Assembly (NCBI RefSeq): GCF_002899825.2
Contig: NZ_PPED02000006.1
Span: 62,001-126,000, forward strand
DNA from: Chryseobacterium phosphatilyticum
GTDB taxonomy: Bacteria; Bacteroidota; Bacteroidia; Flavobacteriales; Weeksellaceae
Reading direction: 5' to 3'
DNA: 64,000 nucleotides
Part shown: positions 9,401 to 17,708 of the stretch, piece after piece
Numbering within the stretch: position 1 is the stretch's first letter
Layout: each line of letters opens with the position of its first letter
Made by a program: the position numbers and the translations under genes
The notes under the pieces: model-generated
Seen by the model: only the letters and a program-made list of their open reading frames with translations
What the model was told of the DNA's origin: nothing
Databases searched by the model: none

Positions 9401-10574
9401 ATTTTAAAATCTTAAAGGTTCCTTTAGGATGAGTAAATGTACCGTCAGAACCGGCAATATTAGAATACACAATATTCTTATTGTAATCCTGAATATGGGT
9501 TACATTGAAACCCAGATGAGGCTCATGCCAGTATACCATAAAAACATTCTTTGCCACTTCTACGGCTGTATATTCTACAGTATCCGTACTGTTCTTTGAG
9601 CTTCCGGCCGTTCCGGTGAATGTCATAGTTTTGTTATTTTTAAAATCCAGAAGGAATTTGACCGCTCCGAAATCTACTTCAACCTTTCTGCCAATGGCGG
9701 GGTAAGGTGATTTTAAATCCCAGTCCATTTCTCCACGGAACACCTTCACTCCCATTTCCAGTTCATCTTTTCCCGGAAGGCTGGGATATTTTTTAACCAT
9801 AAAATCTACAATAGCAGGAGTTGTTGTATTTTCTGTCACTGCTTTTTTATAGTTTTCAAGGTAGCTTTTCACAAAATCAAGCGATTGAGGTGACAAGGTT
9901 TGCTTTACAAAGTGCGAAGGTATTACCTGTTCAGGATTCAATGTTTTCATTGCATTGATTTGTCCGATCCATTGGTCAATCGCCTTTACATTTTGAGTAT
10001 CCGCCATCCAAAGATGCGAATCTACTGAAACTGAGATCCCTCCTGCAATTGTTTTAATAGATGGAATCCAAAGAAAACTGTGAGCAGGATCTTCAGGATT
10101 CTGTTTGATCTCAATTGTATTCCCTTCAAGATCAGGAATAGCAGTTACTGCTTCCGGAATGATAATTTCAGAAGGGGCATCTGCTTTCAACTGCGGTTTC
10201 CAGACAGTAAGTTTATCATCTTTTGAAGCGGATATCAGATAGGCTGTCTGAGCTGTTGAAATAATCCTTACATTAGGAAAAGCGTTTTTAATCACATCCA
10301 ATCCAAAGTAAAAATCTGGATCACTATGAGAAATAAAAACAGTCTTCAGGTTTTTACCGCTTGCCTTTATTTCTTTCACCAACTGTTCCGCATATTGCTT
10401 TTGAAATTGAGCATCAATAAGCATTGCGTCTTTGTCACCATAAACAATAGTAGAAGTAATAGGAAAAATAGCTTTGGTTCCCGGGTTATATACCTTTATT
10501 TTTAGATTTCCGGCCCATACTAAACTTATAAAACCCAGTACGGCTATCAACGATAATAATTTCTTTTTTACCAT
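9399..10574 (-). CDS. exported metallo-beta-lactamase-fold protein with MoaF-like C-terminal domain
   Basis: 391 residues with a signal peptide (cleavage near WAG, residue 21), an MBL-fold domain (about 25-240) and a C-terminal calycin-like domain (about 285-391, VEVDFGAVKFLLDF...NVFMVYWHEPH) resembling MoaF-type domains. The classical HxHxDH metal motif reads H83-S-D85-P-D87-F88: the second His is Asp and the last His is Phe, so the site is altered. Later ligand positions (SHLWMADT, PSHF) are kept. Likely cotranscribed with the downstream-named oxidoreductase operon (22-bp gap). Confidence 0.7.
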   Translation of the reverse strand: MVKKKLLSLIAVLGFISLVWAGNLKIKVYNPGTKAIFPITSTIVYGDKDAMLIDAQFQKQYAEQLVKEIKASGKNLKTVFISHSDPDFYFGLDVIKNAFPNVRIISTAQTAYLISASKDDKLTVWKPQLKADAPSEIIIPEAVTAIPDLEGNTIEIKQNPEDPAHSFLWIPSIKTIAGGISVSVDSHLWMADTQNVKAIDQWIGQINAMKTLNPEQVIPSHFVKQTLSPQSLDFVKSYLENYKKAVTENTTTPAIVDFMVKKYPSLPGKDELEMGVKVFRGEMDWDLKSPYPAIGRKVEVDFGAVKFLLDFKNNKTMTFTGTAGSSKNSTDTVEYTAVEVAKNVFMVYWHEPHLGFNVTHIQDYNKNIVYSNIAGSDGTFTHPKGTFKILK

Positions 10575-10596
10575 TTTTGTTCTTTTAGATTAAAAA

Positions 10597-11250
10597 CTAG
10601 TAAGCTGCTGTAAAACGTTCGCGGATATGGTTGTTTTGTTCCAATTCATCTACTAAAACTACCGCTACATCTTCTACCGAAAGACGGCTTCTCCCATTTT
10701 CATCAAATACAGGAGTTTCCAATGAAGTTCTGTATTTCCCTGTTCTCTCTCCTACGTTTGCCTGGTTCATTTCTACTGCAGGGCTAAAGAAAGTCCAGTC
10801 TAATGTATTGTTTTCTTTGATTTTATTTAAATAATCTCTTGCTGCCGTCGCTCCTGGCTTGTATGCATCCGGGAAATCAGGGGTATCCACGATCTGTATG
10901 TTATCCGGTGTATAAAGGCTTCCTGCCCCTCCAACTACGATTAATCTTTTCACACCAGCTTCTTCTACCGCTTTTTGAATATTTTGAGAACCATTTAAGA
11001 AATCATTGTAAAGATTAGGATTTGTCCAGCCTGCATTGAATGCACTGATTACCGCATCACTTCCTTTCAGAACATCTGCCAGCGCATTTACATTGTTTAC
11101 GTCTACGCTTTTTGCCGTTACGTTCTCTTGTGTTTTTACCTTTGATGCATCTCTCACCAAAGCTTCTACAGCATAGCCTCTATGAGCAAGTTCATTTACT
11201 ATTTGTGTTCCTACAAATCCGGTTGCTCCGATTACTGCTACTTTTTTCAT
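10597..11250 (-). CDS. NAD(P)-binding (NmrA/atypical SDR-like) oxidoreductase
   Basis: 217 residues beginning with a glycine-rich Rossmann motif (VAVIGATGFVGTQIVNEL). It has the layout of atypical short-chain reductases (VKRLIVVGGAGSLY, LDWTFFSPA) found beside redox-responsive regulators. The gene follows an Rrf2 regulator and is preceded by a copy of the same 19-bp operator found in front of that regulator, so it is the likely target gene. Substrate unknown. Confidence 0.85.
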   Translation of the reverse strand: MKKVAVIGATGFVGTQIVNELAHRGYAVEALVRDASKVKTQENVTAKSVDVNNVNALADVLKGSDAVISAFNAGWTNPNLYNDFLNGSQNIQKAVEEAGVKRLIVVGGAGSLYTPDNIQIVDTPDFPDAYKPGATAARDYLNKIKENNTLDWTFFSPAVEMNQANVGERTGKYRTSLETPVFDENGRSRLSVEDVAVVLVDELEQNNHIRERFTAAY

Positions 11251-11273
11251 AATGTTTTATTTTAAAATTAAAT

Positions 11274-11292
11274 TGTAATAAATTTTGTTACA
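11274..11292 (-). promoter_or_regulatory. operator copy upstream of the oxidoreductase gene
   Basis: TGTAATAAATTTTGTTACA, an imperfect palindrome 24 bp upstream of the oxidoreductase start. Its reverse complement differs only in the centre from the site at 11756-11774. Predicted Rrf2-family binding site. Confidence 0.65.
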
Positions 11293-11309
11293 TTTAAGGG
11301 TAAAAAATT

Positions 11310-11720
11310 TTAGTTGAAATGGTTGGTAAATTCCTGCAATGACTTGTCTCCTAAAAAATTTGTTACCAATTGATCTGTTTCTTCAAATAAAGTATTTAAA
11401 TGAATATTAATTTCTTTTCCTACACTACACGCGGGATTAGGATTTTGGTTTTTCTTTCCTAATACTTCGGTATTTTTTACTGCTCTGTAGATTTGTGAAA
11501 TGGTGATCGCATCAGCATCTTTTGCAAGCTGGCTTCCTCCTTCTTTCCCTTGTCGGCTTATGATCAGGCCTGCTTCTCTCAATACACTGATTTCCTTTCT
11601 CACAATCACCGGATTTACATTAATACTACCCGCCATCCATTCAGAAGTAAGCCACTCCTGAGGACTTTTTGCCAGTAAGGTCATAATATGTACTGCCGTA
11701 GCAAATCTTGTATTATTCAT
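11310..11720 (-). CDS. Rrf2-family (YwnA-like) transcriptional regulator
   Basis: 136 residues with the Rrf2 winged helix-turn-helix (RFATAVHIMTLLA, TSEWMAGSINVNPVIVRKEISVL, about residues 5-50) and the wing LIISRQGKEGGSQLAKD. There is a single Cys (PACSVG) rather than an Fe-S cluster triad, as in the YwnA-type subgroup. The promoter carries an operator overlapping the -33 box, so negative autoregulation is likely, with the oxidoreductase gene as second target. Confidence 0.88.
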   Translation of the reverse strand: MNNTRFATAVHIMTLLAKSPQEWLTSEWMAGSINVNPVIVRKEISVLREAGLIISRQGKEGGSQLAKDADAITISQIYRAVKNTEVLGKKNQNPNPACSVGKEINIHLNTLFEETDQLVTNFLGDKSLQEFTNHFN

Positions 11721-11733
11721 TTCAATTACATGG

Positions 11734-11774
11734 CAAAGATATAACTTTTTTTAAATGTAACAAATTTTATTACA
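11734..11774 (-). promoter_or_regulatory. promoter with overlapping operator of the Rrf2 gene
   Basis: On the minus strand: TTG (11761-11763), a 19-bp spacer, then the -7 box TATCTTTG (11734-11741), a perfect Bacteroidota-type promoter. The 19-bp palindrome TGTAACAAATTTTATTACA (11756-11774) covers the -33 element, the expected place for a repressor site. Confidence 0.75.
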
Positions 11775-11786
11775 GTTAATTTTTTC

Positions 11787-12737
11787 TTAAAGTATTAATT
11801 TGTCCAGATCTAAAAGTAAATAATTGATATTTTGATTGATCGTTCTGGTGGCTGATTGCATCTGGTTAAGCATTGCCGCACGGTTATGAAGGTCATCAGC
11901 ACGATAAAATCCGCCATCACTGAAAATAACTGATTGATCCGCTGCTGCTTTATCATCATCAAACTGGTAGTGCAGCCATCGTGTTTTCATATTACTGATC
12001 AATGAATGTTCTTCTCTGTTGGAAAACTTTTTCTCCGTATACATATACCAGATAAATGGCGGGAAATTCGGAGACTCCAGCCTTTCTCTCCAGATATCCC
12101 TTAAAAGATTTCTCTGATGGATAAATTCTACTTTCTTTCCTTTTGGGTTAAGTGTTGCCAAACCAAACCCCGCTCCCAAAATACCTCCGCCGATTCCGAT
12201 CGCATTATCCCAACCATCACTTTTTACAATTCCTCCTGCGATAGAAGAAGCAGCCCCGGCAATGATTGAATATAAAATAAGTTTATTATTTCTGGAAGAG
12301 TTGAGATTATCCACATAATTTCCAATCTGAGCCACCCTTTCTCCTTCACAGTCGAACTCAGCCGCTACAGCATCCAGTTCGGTCAAAGCAATTGTAATCC
12401 GGCTGTTGATTTTGGTTTTGAGTTGTAAAATTTTCACCTGTGAAGCCAGAGATGAATCTTTTTTAAGCTCAACAATTTTATGAACCTCATCCAGATTATC
12501 CAGTGCATTCAAGATGAGAATACTCTGATCAGAGAACATGGTTTTTAAATTTTTATTCGCTTCTACAATAGAATCTGAGTTATAAGAAGGAAGCCTGTTA
12601 CTATAGTTGTATTTAAAAGGAGCTTTACAGTAACTGTCTTTGAGAGTCAGAATATTTTGTTTAATAGCCTGATTTTTCTTGGAAACACAAGAAATTAATA
12701 GACTAAAAACAGCAAGAAGATAAAAGAGTTTTTTCAT
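11787..12737 (-). CDS. predicted lipoprotein of unknown function
   Basis: 316 residues with a lipobox (LLISC, Cys17) after a classic signal peptide. The middle is helical; near residues 150-205 a Gly/Ala-rich hydrophobic stretch (IIAGAASSIAGGIV, GIGGGILGAGFGLA) resembles glycine-zipper segments of outer-membrane-associated proteins. I do not recognise the family. Its own transcription unit; the palindromic hairpin upstream belongs to the neighbouring FKBP gene. Confidence 0.65.
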   Translation of the reverse strand: MKKLFYLLAVFSLLISCVSKKNQAIKQNILTLKDSYCKAPFKYNYSNRLPSYNSDSIVEANKNLKTMFSDQSILILNALDNLDEVHKIVELKKDSSLASQVKILQLKTKINSRITIALTELDAVAAEFDCEGERVAQIGNYVDNLNSSRNNKLILYSIIAGAASSIAGGIVKSDGWDNAIGIGGGILGAGFGLATLNPKGKKVEFIHQRNLLRDIWRERLESPNFPPFIWYMYTEKKFSNREEHSLISNMKTRWLHYQFDDDKAAADQSVIFSDGGFYRADDLHNRAAMLNQMQSATRTINQNINYLLLDLDKLIL

Positions 12738-12843
12738 TCATTCCTATTTTTTGTGTGATACACCTACAAATTGTAAACAGATTGATATTCAGGAACCATT
12801 CAATTCTTATTACAATTCATCAATACGAATATAATACAAATAA

Positions 12844-12873
12844 AAAAATTTACCTGATATCAGGTAAATTTTT
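12844..12873 (-). terminator. terminator of the FKBP gene
   Basis: A 30-bp perfect palindrome centred on TGATATCA (arms AAAAATTTACCTGAT / ATCAGGTAAATTTTT), 20 bp after the FKBP stop on the minus strand, ending in a T run. Confidence 0.75.
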
Positions 12874-12892
12874 AATCTATTTTTAAGTTGGA

Positions 12893-13327
12893 TTATTTAA
12901 TATCCAGCAATTCCACTTCAAAAACCAACGTACTGTTGGGTCCAATTTCTTTACTGATTTGCTGATCTCCGTATGCCAGATGCGGAGGGATGATCAATCT
13001 CCATTTACTTCCAACAGGCATTAACTGAAGAGCTTCTGTCCATCCTGCAATAACTCTGTTTAGAGGGAAAGATGCAGGAGTACCTCTTTTCACAGAGCTG
13101 TCGAAAACTTTACCTGAAATTGTAGTTCCGTGGTAGTGGCATTTCACCGTAGATTTAGGCCCGGGTTTTGCCCCGTCTCCTTCTGTGATGATCTCATACT
13201 GTAAGCCACTTTGTAACTGAACAACACTTTCTCTTTTACCATACTCTTCCATATATTCTTTACCATCTTTCAGGTTCTTTTCTGCCAATTCTTTTTTACG
13301 TTTAAATAACATGTCTGCTACTCCCAT
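12893..13327 (-). CDS. FKBP-type peptidyl-prolyl cis-trans isomerase
   Basis: 144 residues with a short helical N-terminus and a complete FKBP domain: VKCHYHGTTISGKVFDSSVKRG, FPLNRVIAGWTEALQLMPVGSKWRLIIPPHLAYGDQ and STLVFEVELLDI. The active-site aromatic and Asp positions (Y, F-D, W, Y) are conserved. No signal peptide, so the protein is cytosolic. Catalyses Xaa-Pro isomerisation in protein folding. Confidence 0.93.
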   Translation of the reverse strand: MGVADMLFKRKKELAEKNLKDGKEYMEEYGKRESVVQLQSGLQYEIITEGDGAKPGPKSTVKCHYHGTTISGKVFDSSVKRGTPASFPLNRVIAGWTEALQLMPVGSKWRLIIPPHLAYGDQQISKEIGPNSTLVFEVELLDIK

Positions 13328-13588
13328 AATTTTATTTTTTTACAAAGATAGTGCTTTTTAAGATTAAGGGTAAAAGTCTAATTAAGAGCAAAGGAATGAA
13401 AAGGTTATTTTAAAATCATAAAACATTCTGAAAATCAAATTTTTAAACAATTATTAATTCAAAATAGACAAGCTTTAAAATCATACCTTGAGTATTTCAT
13501 ACTTTCTTATCCATAAAATTCAAATAATTGTAATACTCTATTAACACAGAATCCGAAACTTGGCGTTATAATTGGATTTAAAAACTAA

Positions 13589-14602
13589 ATGCCAGATCCA
13601 TTAAAATATAATAAGAAGTTCGACGAACTGAATGAAGAGGAGAAAAAGCTACTAGAGATTAACAAAAAATCTATAGCAGATTTCGTTGAACAATCTTCCT
13701 CTATCAGTGACGTCAATTATGCTACCAGAAACGCTCATGCAAAAACCTATGCGGTAGCAAAAGGTATATTTTGGGTTGATAAAAATATCCCTGAGTGGGT
13801 GCAGCCCTTTTTTGATAAAGACCATTTTGACCTTATCATCCGGTTTTCGAATGCACAGCTCAAAATAAAAAACTCCAGGAAAGATATCCCGGCTTATGGT
13901 TTTGCGATACAGATCAAAGATGAAAAAGGAGGGTTACTGGCCAATTATCCCCTGGTTAATTTTCCCTTATTCCCCATTAACTCGGTTTCTACTTTTCTGA
14001 AACTGTTTACCGCTATTAATCGGTCATATATCAAAAAAGGAAGCCACCTGTTCTCTATCGCAGGCCACATGATCAAAATAATACCTTCAGTTTTAACGGG
14101 TTCATTTATCAAAAACACTATAAAGTTATTTCAAAAACGGAACGATTTTCTCCTTTCATTTGATTATTACTCTGTCGGGGCTTATCGTCTCGGAGATTAT
14201 ATGATTAAAATTAAGCTGGAACCTCAAACAGTTGACAGGAATATAGGGAAGAAACAAAATATAAAAAAGGCACTGAAGAACTACTTCCACACCACAGATT
14301 TTATGGCAGATGTTTTCATTCAATTTTGTTATGACCTCAAAGACCAGCCCATCAATAAACTGAATGTAGAATGGAAAAATTCCCCATACCTTAAAATTGG
14401 TGAAGTCAGAATAAACAAAGATTCATTGCTGGATACCCGTGCTTGCAGTAATGAGCTGGTATCGTTTAATCCATTTGAGAGTAAAGCGATTTTTCAACCG
14501 GTAGGTAAGATTCAGAAATTACGTGATGAAGCGTATAAAGTATCCCTACAGACGAGGAGAAAAATCAATAAGCTCCTGCATGGAAAGGGTACAGATTTAT
14601 AG
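13589..14602 (+). CDS. catalase-like (heme-type) family protein
   Basis: 337 residues without a signal peptide. The N-terminal half has features of the catalase fold seen in small catalase-related proteins: a His in RNAHAKTYAVAKG (H50, equivalent to the distal His), RFSNA (85-89) and DIPAYGFAIQI (99-109). The usual proximal R..Y block is not evident, so heme binding and catalase activity are uncertain; it could be a lipid-hydroperoxide-acting or inactive relative. Monocistronic. Confidence 0.55.
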   Translation: MPDPLKYNKKFDELNEEEKKLLEINKKSIADFVEQSSSISDVNYATRNAHAKTYAVAKGIFWVDKNIPEWVQPFFDKDHFDLIIRFSNAQLKIKNSRKDIPAYGFAIQIKDEKGGLLANYPLVNFPLFPINSVSTFLKLFTAINRSYIKKGSHLFSIAGHMIKIIPSVLTGSFIKNTIKLFQKRNDFLLSFDYYSVGAYRLGDYMIKIKLEPQTVDRNIGKKQNIKKALKNYFHTTDFMADVFIQFCYDLKDQPINKLNVEWKNSPYLKIGEVRINKDSLLDTRACSNELVSFNPFESKAIFQPVGKIQKLRDEAYKVSLQTRRKINKLLHGKGTDL

Positions 14603-14687
14603 ATGCCAATGTTGAAAACCTCAAGGGCTCAAAGATTTCATCTCCGATAAAATAAGATTGGTTACCATTCCGTTCTATGAAATGAAA

Positions 14688-14726
14688 GCCACGAATATAC
14701 TTTATAATCTTTCGTGCATCCGTGGC
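14688..14726. repeat. small dyad repeat (GCCACGAA ... CGTGGC)
   Basis: GCCACGAA and TTCGTG/CGTGGC face each other across ~15-25 bp between two genes. The words CACGAAT and TTCGTGCATCCGTGG recall the fragments at 9.2 kb. Probably a dispersed intergenic repeat. Confidence 0.4.
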
Positions 14727-14735
14727 AAAAAATTA

Positions 14736-15149
14736 TTACCGGAACTTTCTATCTTCCTCACGGATTGCAAGATCATTGATACTTGCATACCTTTTGGCCA
14801 TCAATCCGTTTTCATCAAATTCCCAGTTTTCATTTCCATAGGCCCTGAACCAGTTTCCTTCTTTGGTTTGATATTCATATTCGAAACGTACAGCTATACG
14901 GTTATCAGTATGAGCCCAATATTCTTTCTTAAGCTTATAGTGCAGCTCTTTTTCCCATTTCTTTTGAAGAAATTCTACGATCTCTTCTCTTCCACTGACA
15001 AAAGTATCCCTGTTTCTCCATTCACTATCGGTAGTATATGCTTTAGAAACCCTTTCAGGATCCTGACTGTTCCAGGCATCTTCTGCCAACTGAATTTTTT
15101 CCTTAGCCGTTTCTAATGTGAAAGGCGGAAGCGGATGTTTCTGTTCCAT
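14736..15149 (-). CDS. NTF2-like/SnoaL-fold protein (DUF1348 type)
   Basis: 137 residues of the compact NTF2-like fold: DAWNSQDPERVSKAYTTDSEWRNRDTFVSGREEIVEFLQKKW and RFEYEYQTKEGNWFRAYGNENWEFDENGLMAKRYASIND, the pattern of DUF1348 proteins. Function unknown for the family. It lies 4 bp downstream of a TetR regulator and is probably its regulated partner. Confidence 0.85.
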   Translation of the reverse strand: MEQKHPLPPFTLETAKEKIQLAEDAWNSQDPERVSKAYTTDSEWRNRDTFVSGREEIVEFLQKKWEKELHYKLKKEYWAHTDNRIAVRFEYEYQTKEGNWFRAYGNENWEFDENGLMAKRYASINDLAIREEDRKFR

Positions 15150-15153
15150 CGTT

Positions 15154-15681
15154 TTAATATATTAAATTGGTGACTATTTGTTTTGATTTTTCAATCAGTT
15201 CATTGGATTTGAAAAGTTGGCTTTCTATAATACTGCTTTCAAAAAGCATATAAATATGGTCAGAAAGCGCATCGTCTTTCAACAATTCTAAAAAGTAATT
15301 CCGGAGATCTGACTTATGAGATTGTATAACACTCAGGATTTTAATATTGTCTGCAGGAATTTCAGATAGAATATTCAGAAAACTGCAACCTCTGAAATGC
15401 TCTTTCTCATTCATATAAATCAGAAAATCAAAAGCTTTGATTAATTGATTCTGAAGGTCTTCAGCCTGGGATGAAAAATCAATAAGCTCTTTAAACCAGT
15501 ATTCATGTCTTACATTCAGAAACTCTACACAAAGATCTTCTTTAGATTTAAAATGCTGATAAAAGCTTGCCTTTGCCACTCCCGCTTCTGCAATAATCTG
15601 GTTGATGCCTGTAGAATTATATCCTTGTTTGCTAAACAAATCAAAGGTTGTTTCTACAATTCTTTGTTTTGGTGATCCCAT
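15154..15681 (-). CDS. TetR/AcrR-family transcriptional regulator
   Basis: The N-terminal TetR DNA-binding domain is clear: RIVETTFDLFSKQGYNSTGINQIIAEAGVAKASFYQHFKSKEDLC. The start at 15681 (MGSPKQ) fits the family, giving 175 residues; seven more codons upstream are open but sit within the promoter region. The promoter carries an inverted repeat over the -33 element, suggesting autorepression, and the DUF1348 gene follows directly. Confidence 0.9.
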   Translation of the reverse strand: MGSPKQRIVETTFDLFSKQGYNSTGINQIIAEAGVAKASFYQHFKSKEDLCVEFLNVRHEYWFKELIDFSSQAEDLQNQLIKAFDFLIYMNEKEHFRGCSFLNILSEIPADNIKILSVIQSHKSDLRNYFLELLKDDALSDHIYMLFESSIIESQLFKSNELIEKSKQIVTNLIY

Positions 15682-15697
15682 ATTCCTTTTTTTGTAA

Positions 15698-15747
15698 AGC
15701 AAATGTAATACAAAAAATTAAAATAGACAAACCTGTCTGTCTATTTT
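15698..15747 (-). promoter_or_regulatory. TetR promoter with palindromic operator
   Basis: Inverted repeat AAAATAGACA (15720-15729) / TGTCTATTTT (15738-15747) enclosing AACCTGTC. On the minus strand TACATTTG forms a -7 box with TTTG about 20 bp upstream inside the dyad. Confidence 0.65.
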
Positions 15748-15786
15748 AATTTTAAAAAAACTATCGTCCAGCCTCTCTCTACACCA

Positions 15787-15819
15787 CAAAAAAAGCCCCC
15801 GGGATAAATTCTCAGGGGC
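15787..15819 (-). terminator. terminator of terC
   Basis: GCCCC / GGGGC stem with an imperfect inner extension, followed on the minus strand by eight T. Confidence 0.75.
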
Positions 15820-15844
15820 CATTTATATATCAAAATAGTATCTA

Positions 15845-16876
15845 CTACTCTTCTACTTTCTCTTTTTCCTCTTCTTTATCAGGGAACATAATGGATAGAA
15901 TAACAGAGATAACCAATACTCCACCTACAATTCCTAATGAAACAGGGGATGAAATGTGATACCATGGTGCAATCAGCATTTTAACTCCGATGAACGAAAG
16001 GATAATAGCCAGCCCGTATGGAAGTTTGCTGAACATGTGAATAAAGTTGGCCAACAGGAAATACAATGATCTAAGACCTAAGATCGCAAAGATATTCGAT
16101 GTATAAAGGATGAACGGGTCATCTGAAATGGCAAAGATCGCAGGAATGGAATCTACGGCAAAAAGAACGTCTGTAAATTCAATTACCCCTACCACAACCA
16201 AAAGAGGTGTAGCCATCTTGATTCCGTTCTGAATGGTGAAGAACTTATCTCCATCGTAGTTGTCTGAAACTTTCCAGAAACTTTTGATCAGTCTTGCACC
16301 GGCTGTGTTGCTGTAATCTTCGTCATCGTCATCATCACCGTCACCCCAAGATTTTATACCCGCATATACAAGGAATAAACCAAACAAGGTCATGACAATG
16401 TTGATCTTTACTGCTTCTCCGAAAATATGCATTTCAGGAAGATAGGTCAGGTTAATCAGCCCTACTCCCGCAAAAATAAATATTGCTCTGAAGATCAATG
16501 CTCCGATAATCCCCCAGAAAAGAACTTTATGATGAAGATATTTAGGTACTTTAAAGAATCCAAAGACGAGGATAAATACGAATAAGTTATCCACAGAAAG
16601 TGCTTTCTCAATCCAATAGGCGGCCTGATATTGTGTAAACTTTTCTACCGCAAGTGCATGCCCGTCTGCTTGATTGAAAACCCAGTACACCACTCCTGAA
16701 AACACCATAGAGAGTGAAATCCATACGATAGACCAGATGGTAGCTTCTTTGGACGAAACTTCGTGACTTTTTTTGTTGAATACTCCTAAGTCCAGGAGCA
16801 GCATGATAACGACCGTTATCGCAAATCCCCAGACCAGACCCGGGTGCAATTCTAAAATACTCTGATGTTTTTCCAC
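15845..16876 (-). CDS. terC: TerC-family integral membrane protein
   Basis: 343 residues with about eight to nine membrane segments and the TerC/Alx signatures AYWIEKALSVDNLFVF (acidic residues in the membrane) and GVIEFTDVLFAVDSIPAIFAI. An acidic cytosolic loop (GDGDDDDDEDY, about residue 180) may bind metal. TerC proteins act in tellurite resistance and Mn2+/metal homeostasis. Located at the end of a ter cluster on the same strand. Confidence 0.92.
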   Translation of the reverse strand: MEKHQSILELHPGLVWGFAITVVIMLLLDLGVFNKKSHEVSSKEATIWSIVWISLSMVFSGVVYWVFNQADGHALAVEKFTQYQAAYWIEKALSVDNLFVFILVFGFFKVPKYLHHKVLFWGIIGALIFRAIFIFAGVGLINLTYLPEMHIFGEAVKINIVMTLFGLFLVYAGIKSWGDGDDDDDEDYSNTAGARLIKSFWKVSDNYDGDKFFTIQNGIKMATPLLVVVGVIEFTDVLFAVDSIPAIFAISDDPFILYTSNIFAILGLRSLYFLLANFIHMFSKLPYGLAIILSFIGVKMLIAPWYHISSPVSLGIVGGVLVISVILSIMFPDKEEEKEKVEE

Positions 16877-16965
16877 TTGATTAATGTGTTATTATATATG
16901 ATAAAAGCAATATGTGTACAAGGTACAAATATTGCTGTTTATTTTATCTTTTGATTGATAATTAG

Positions 16966-17574
16966 TTACAAATAATTCATCTGCACAGTCTGGACAGTTT
17001 GTTCCAGCTTTCTGTCGGCAGTAGGGTCTCCGATCGCATTGAATTTCCATTCTCCGTTTCTCTTATAGAAAACTCCCATTACCATGGCTACATGTCCGCT
17101 GAAAGAAGCATCATTGGCAATATCATATTTTGCAAAAACTTCTCTTACATTGGTAGGGGTTCCTTCGTAGATACGGATAGAAGCGAAAGGAATTGTTCCG
17201 AAATCCTGCCCTCTGTAACTGTTCAGAACCATGGCAACGTGCTCTACATTAGGCTCCAGTTTGCTGAAATCTACAGTGATCACCTCGTTGTCCAGTCCGT
17301 CATCCCCGTCAACATCTCCTGTAAGATCATCTCCACTGTGTCTTACAGAACCGTTTCTAGATTTTAAGTTACCGAAATAGATTACTTCCGTTACATTTTT
17401 GTTTGAATCATATAAAATACAGCTTCCATCTAAGTCTACTGCTTCTTTTTTAGTTCCGAAAAATCCTTTTTTTTCAATTGCTCCCCAGTTGATTCCTACA
17501 CAAGCCTGAGAAAGCTCAGCTCCGTTTTCTTTTTTAAGGTTAATTCTTTGACCCTTTTGTAAGTTGATAGCCAT
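16966..17574 (-). CDS. TerD-family protein (TerZ/TerD-like), copy 1
   Basis: 202 residues covering a full TerD domain: MAINLQKGQRINL, VDLDGSCILYD, RHSGDDLTGDVDGDDGLDNEVITVDFSKL and FYKRNGEWKFNAIGDP. The acidic clusters are the Ca2+-binding sites of TerD proteins. TerD proteins are cytosolic and tied to stress, phage and tellurite responses. A paralogue lies 2.4 kb upstream in the same cluster. Confidence 0.9.
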   Translation of the reverse strand: MAINLQKGQRINLKKENGAELSQACVGINWGAIEKKGFFGTKKEAVDLDGSCILYDSNKNVTEVIYFGNLKSRNGSVRHSGDDLTGDVDGDDGLDNEVITVDFSKLEPNVEHVAMVLNSYRGQDFGTIPFASIRIYEGTPTNVREVFAKYDIANDASFSGHVAMVMGVFYKRNGEWKFNAIGDPTADRKLEQTVQTVQMNYL

Positions 17575-17708
17575 TTTTTTATGTTTTGTTGTTATTTATA
17601 TTAGCGAAGAAAGCTATTATACCAAGAAAGCTGATAGGATATTTTACATCTTTATCACTCATTACTTTCTCAACTTTTCTTTACTTTCTTTACATTTCAA
17701 ATTTCGAC

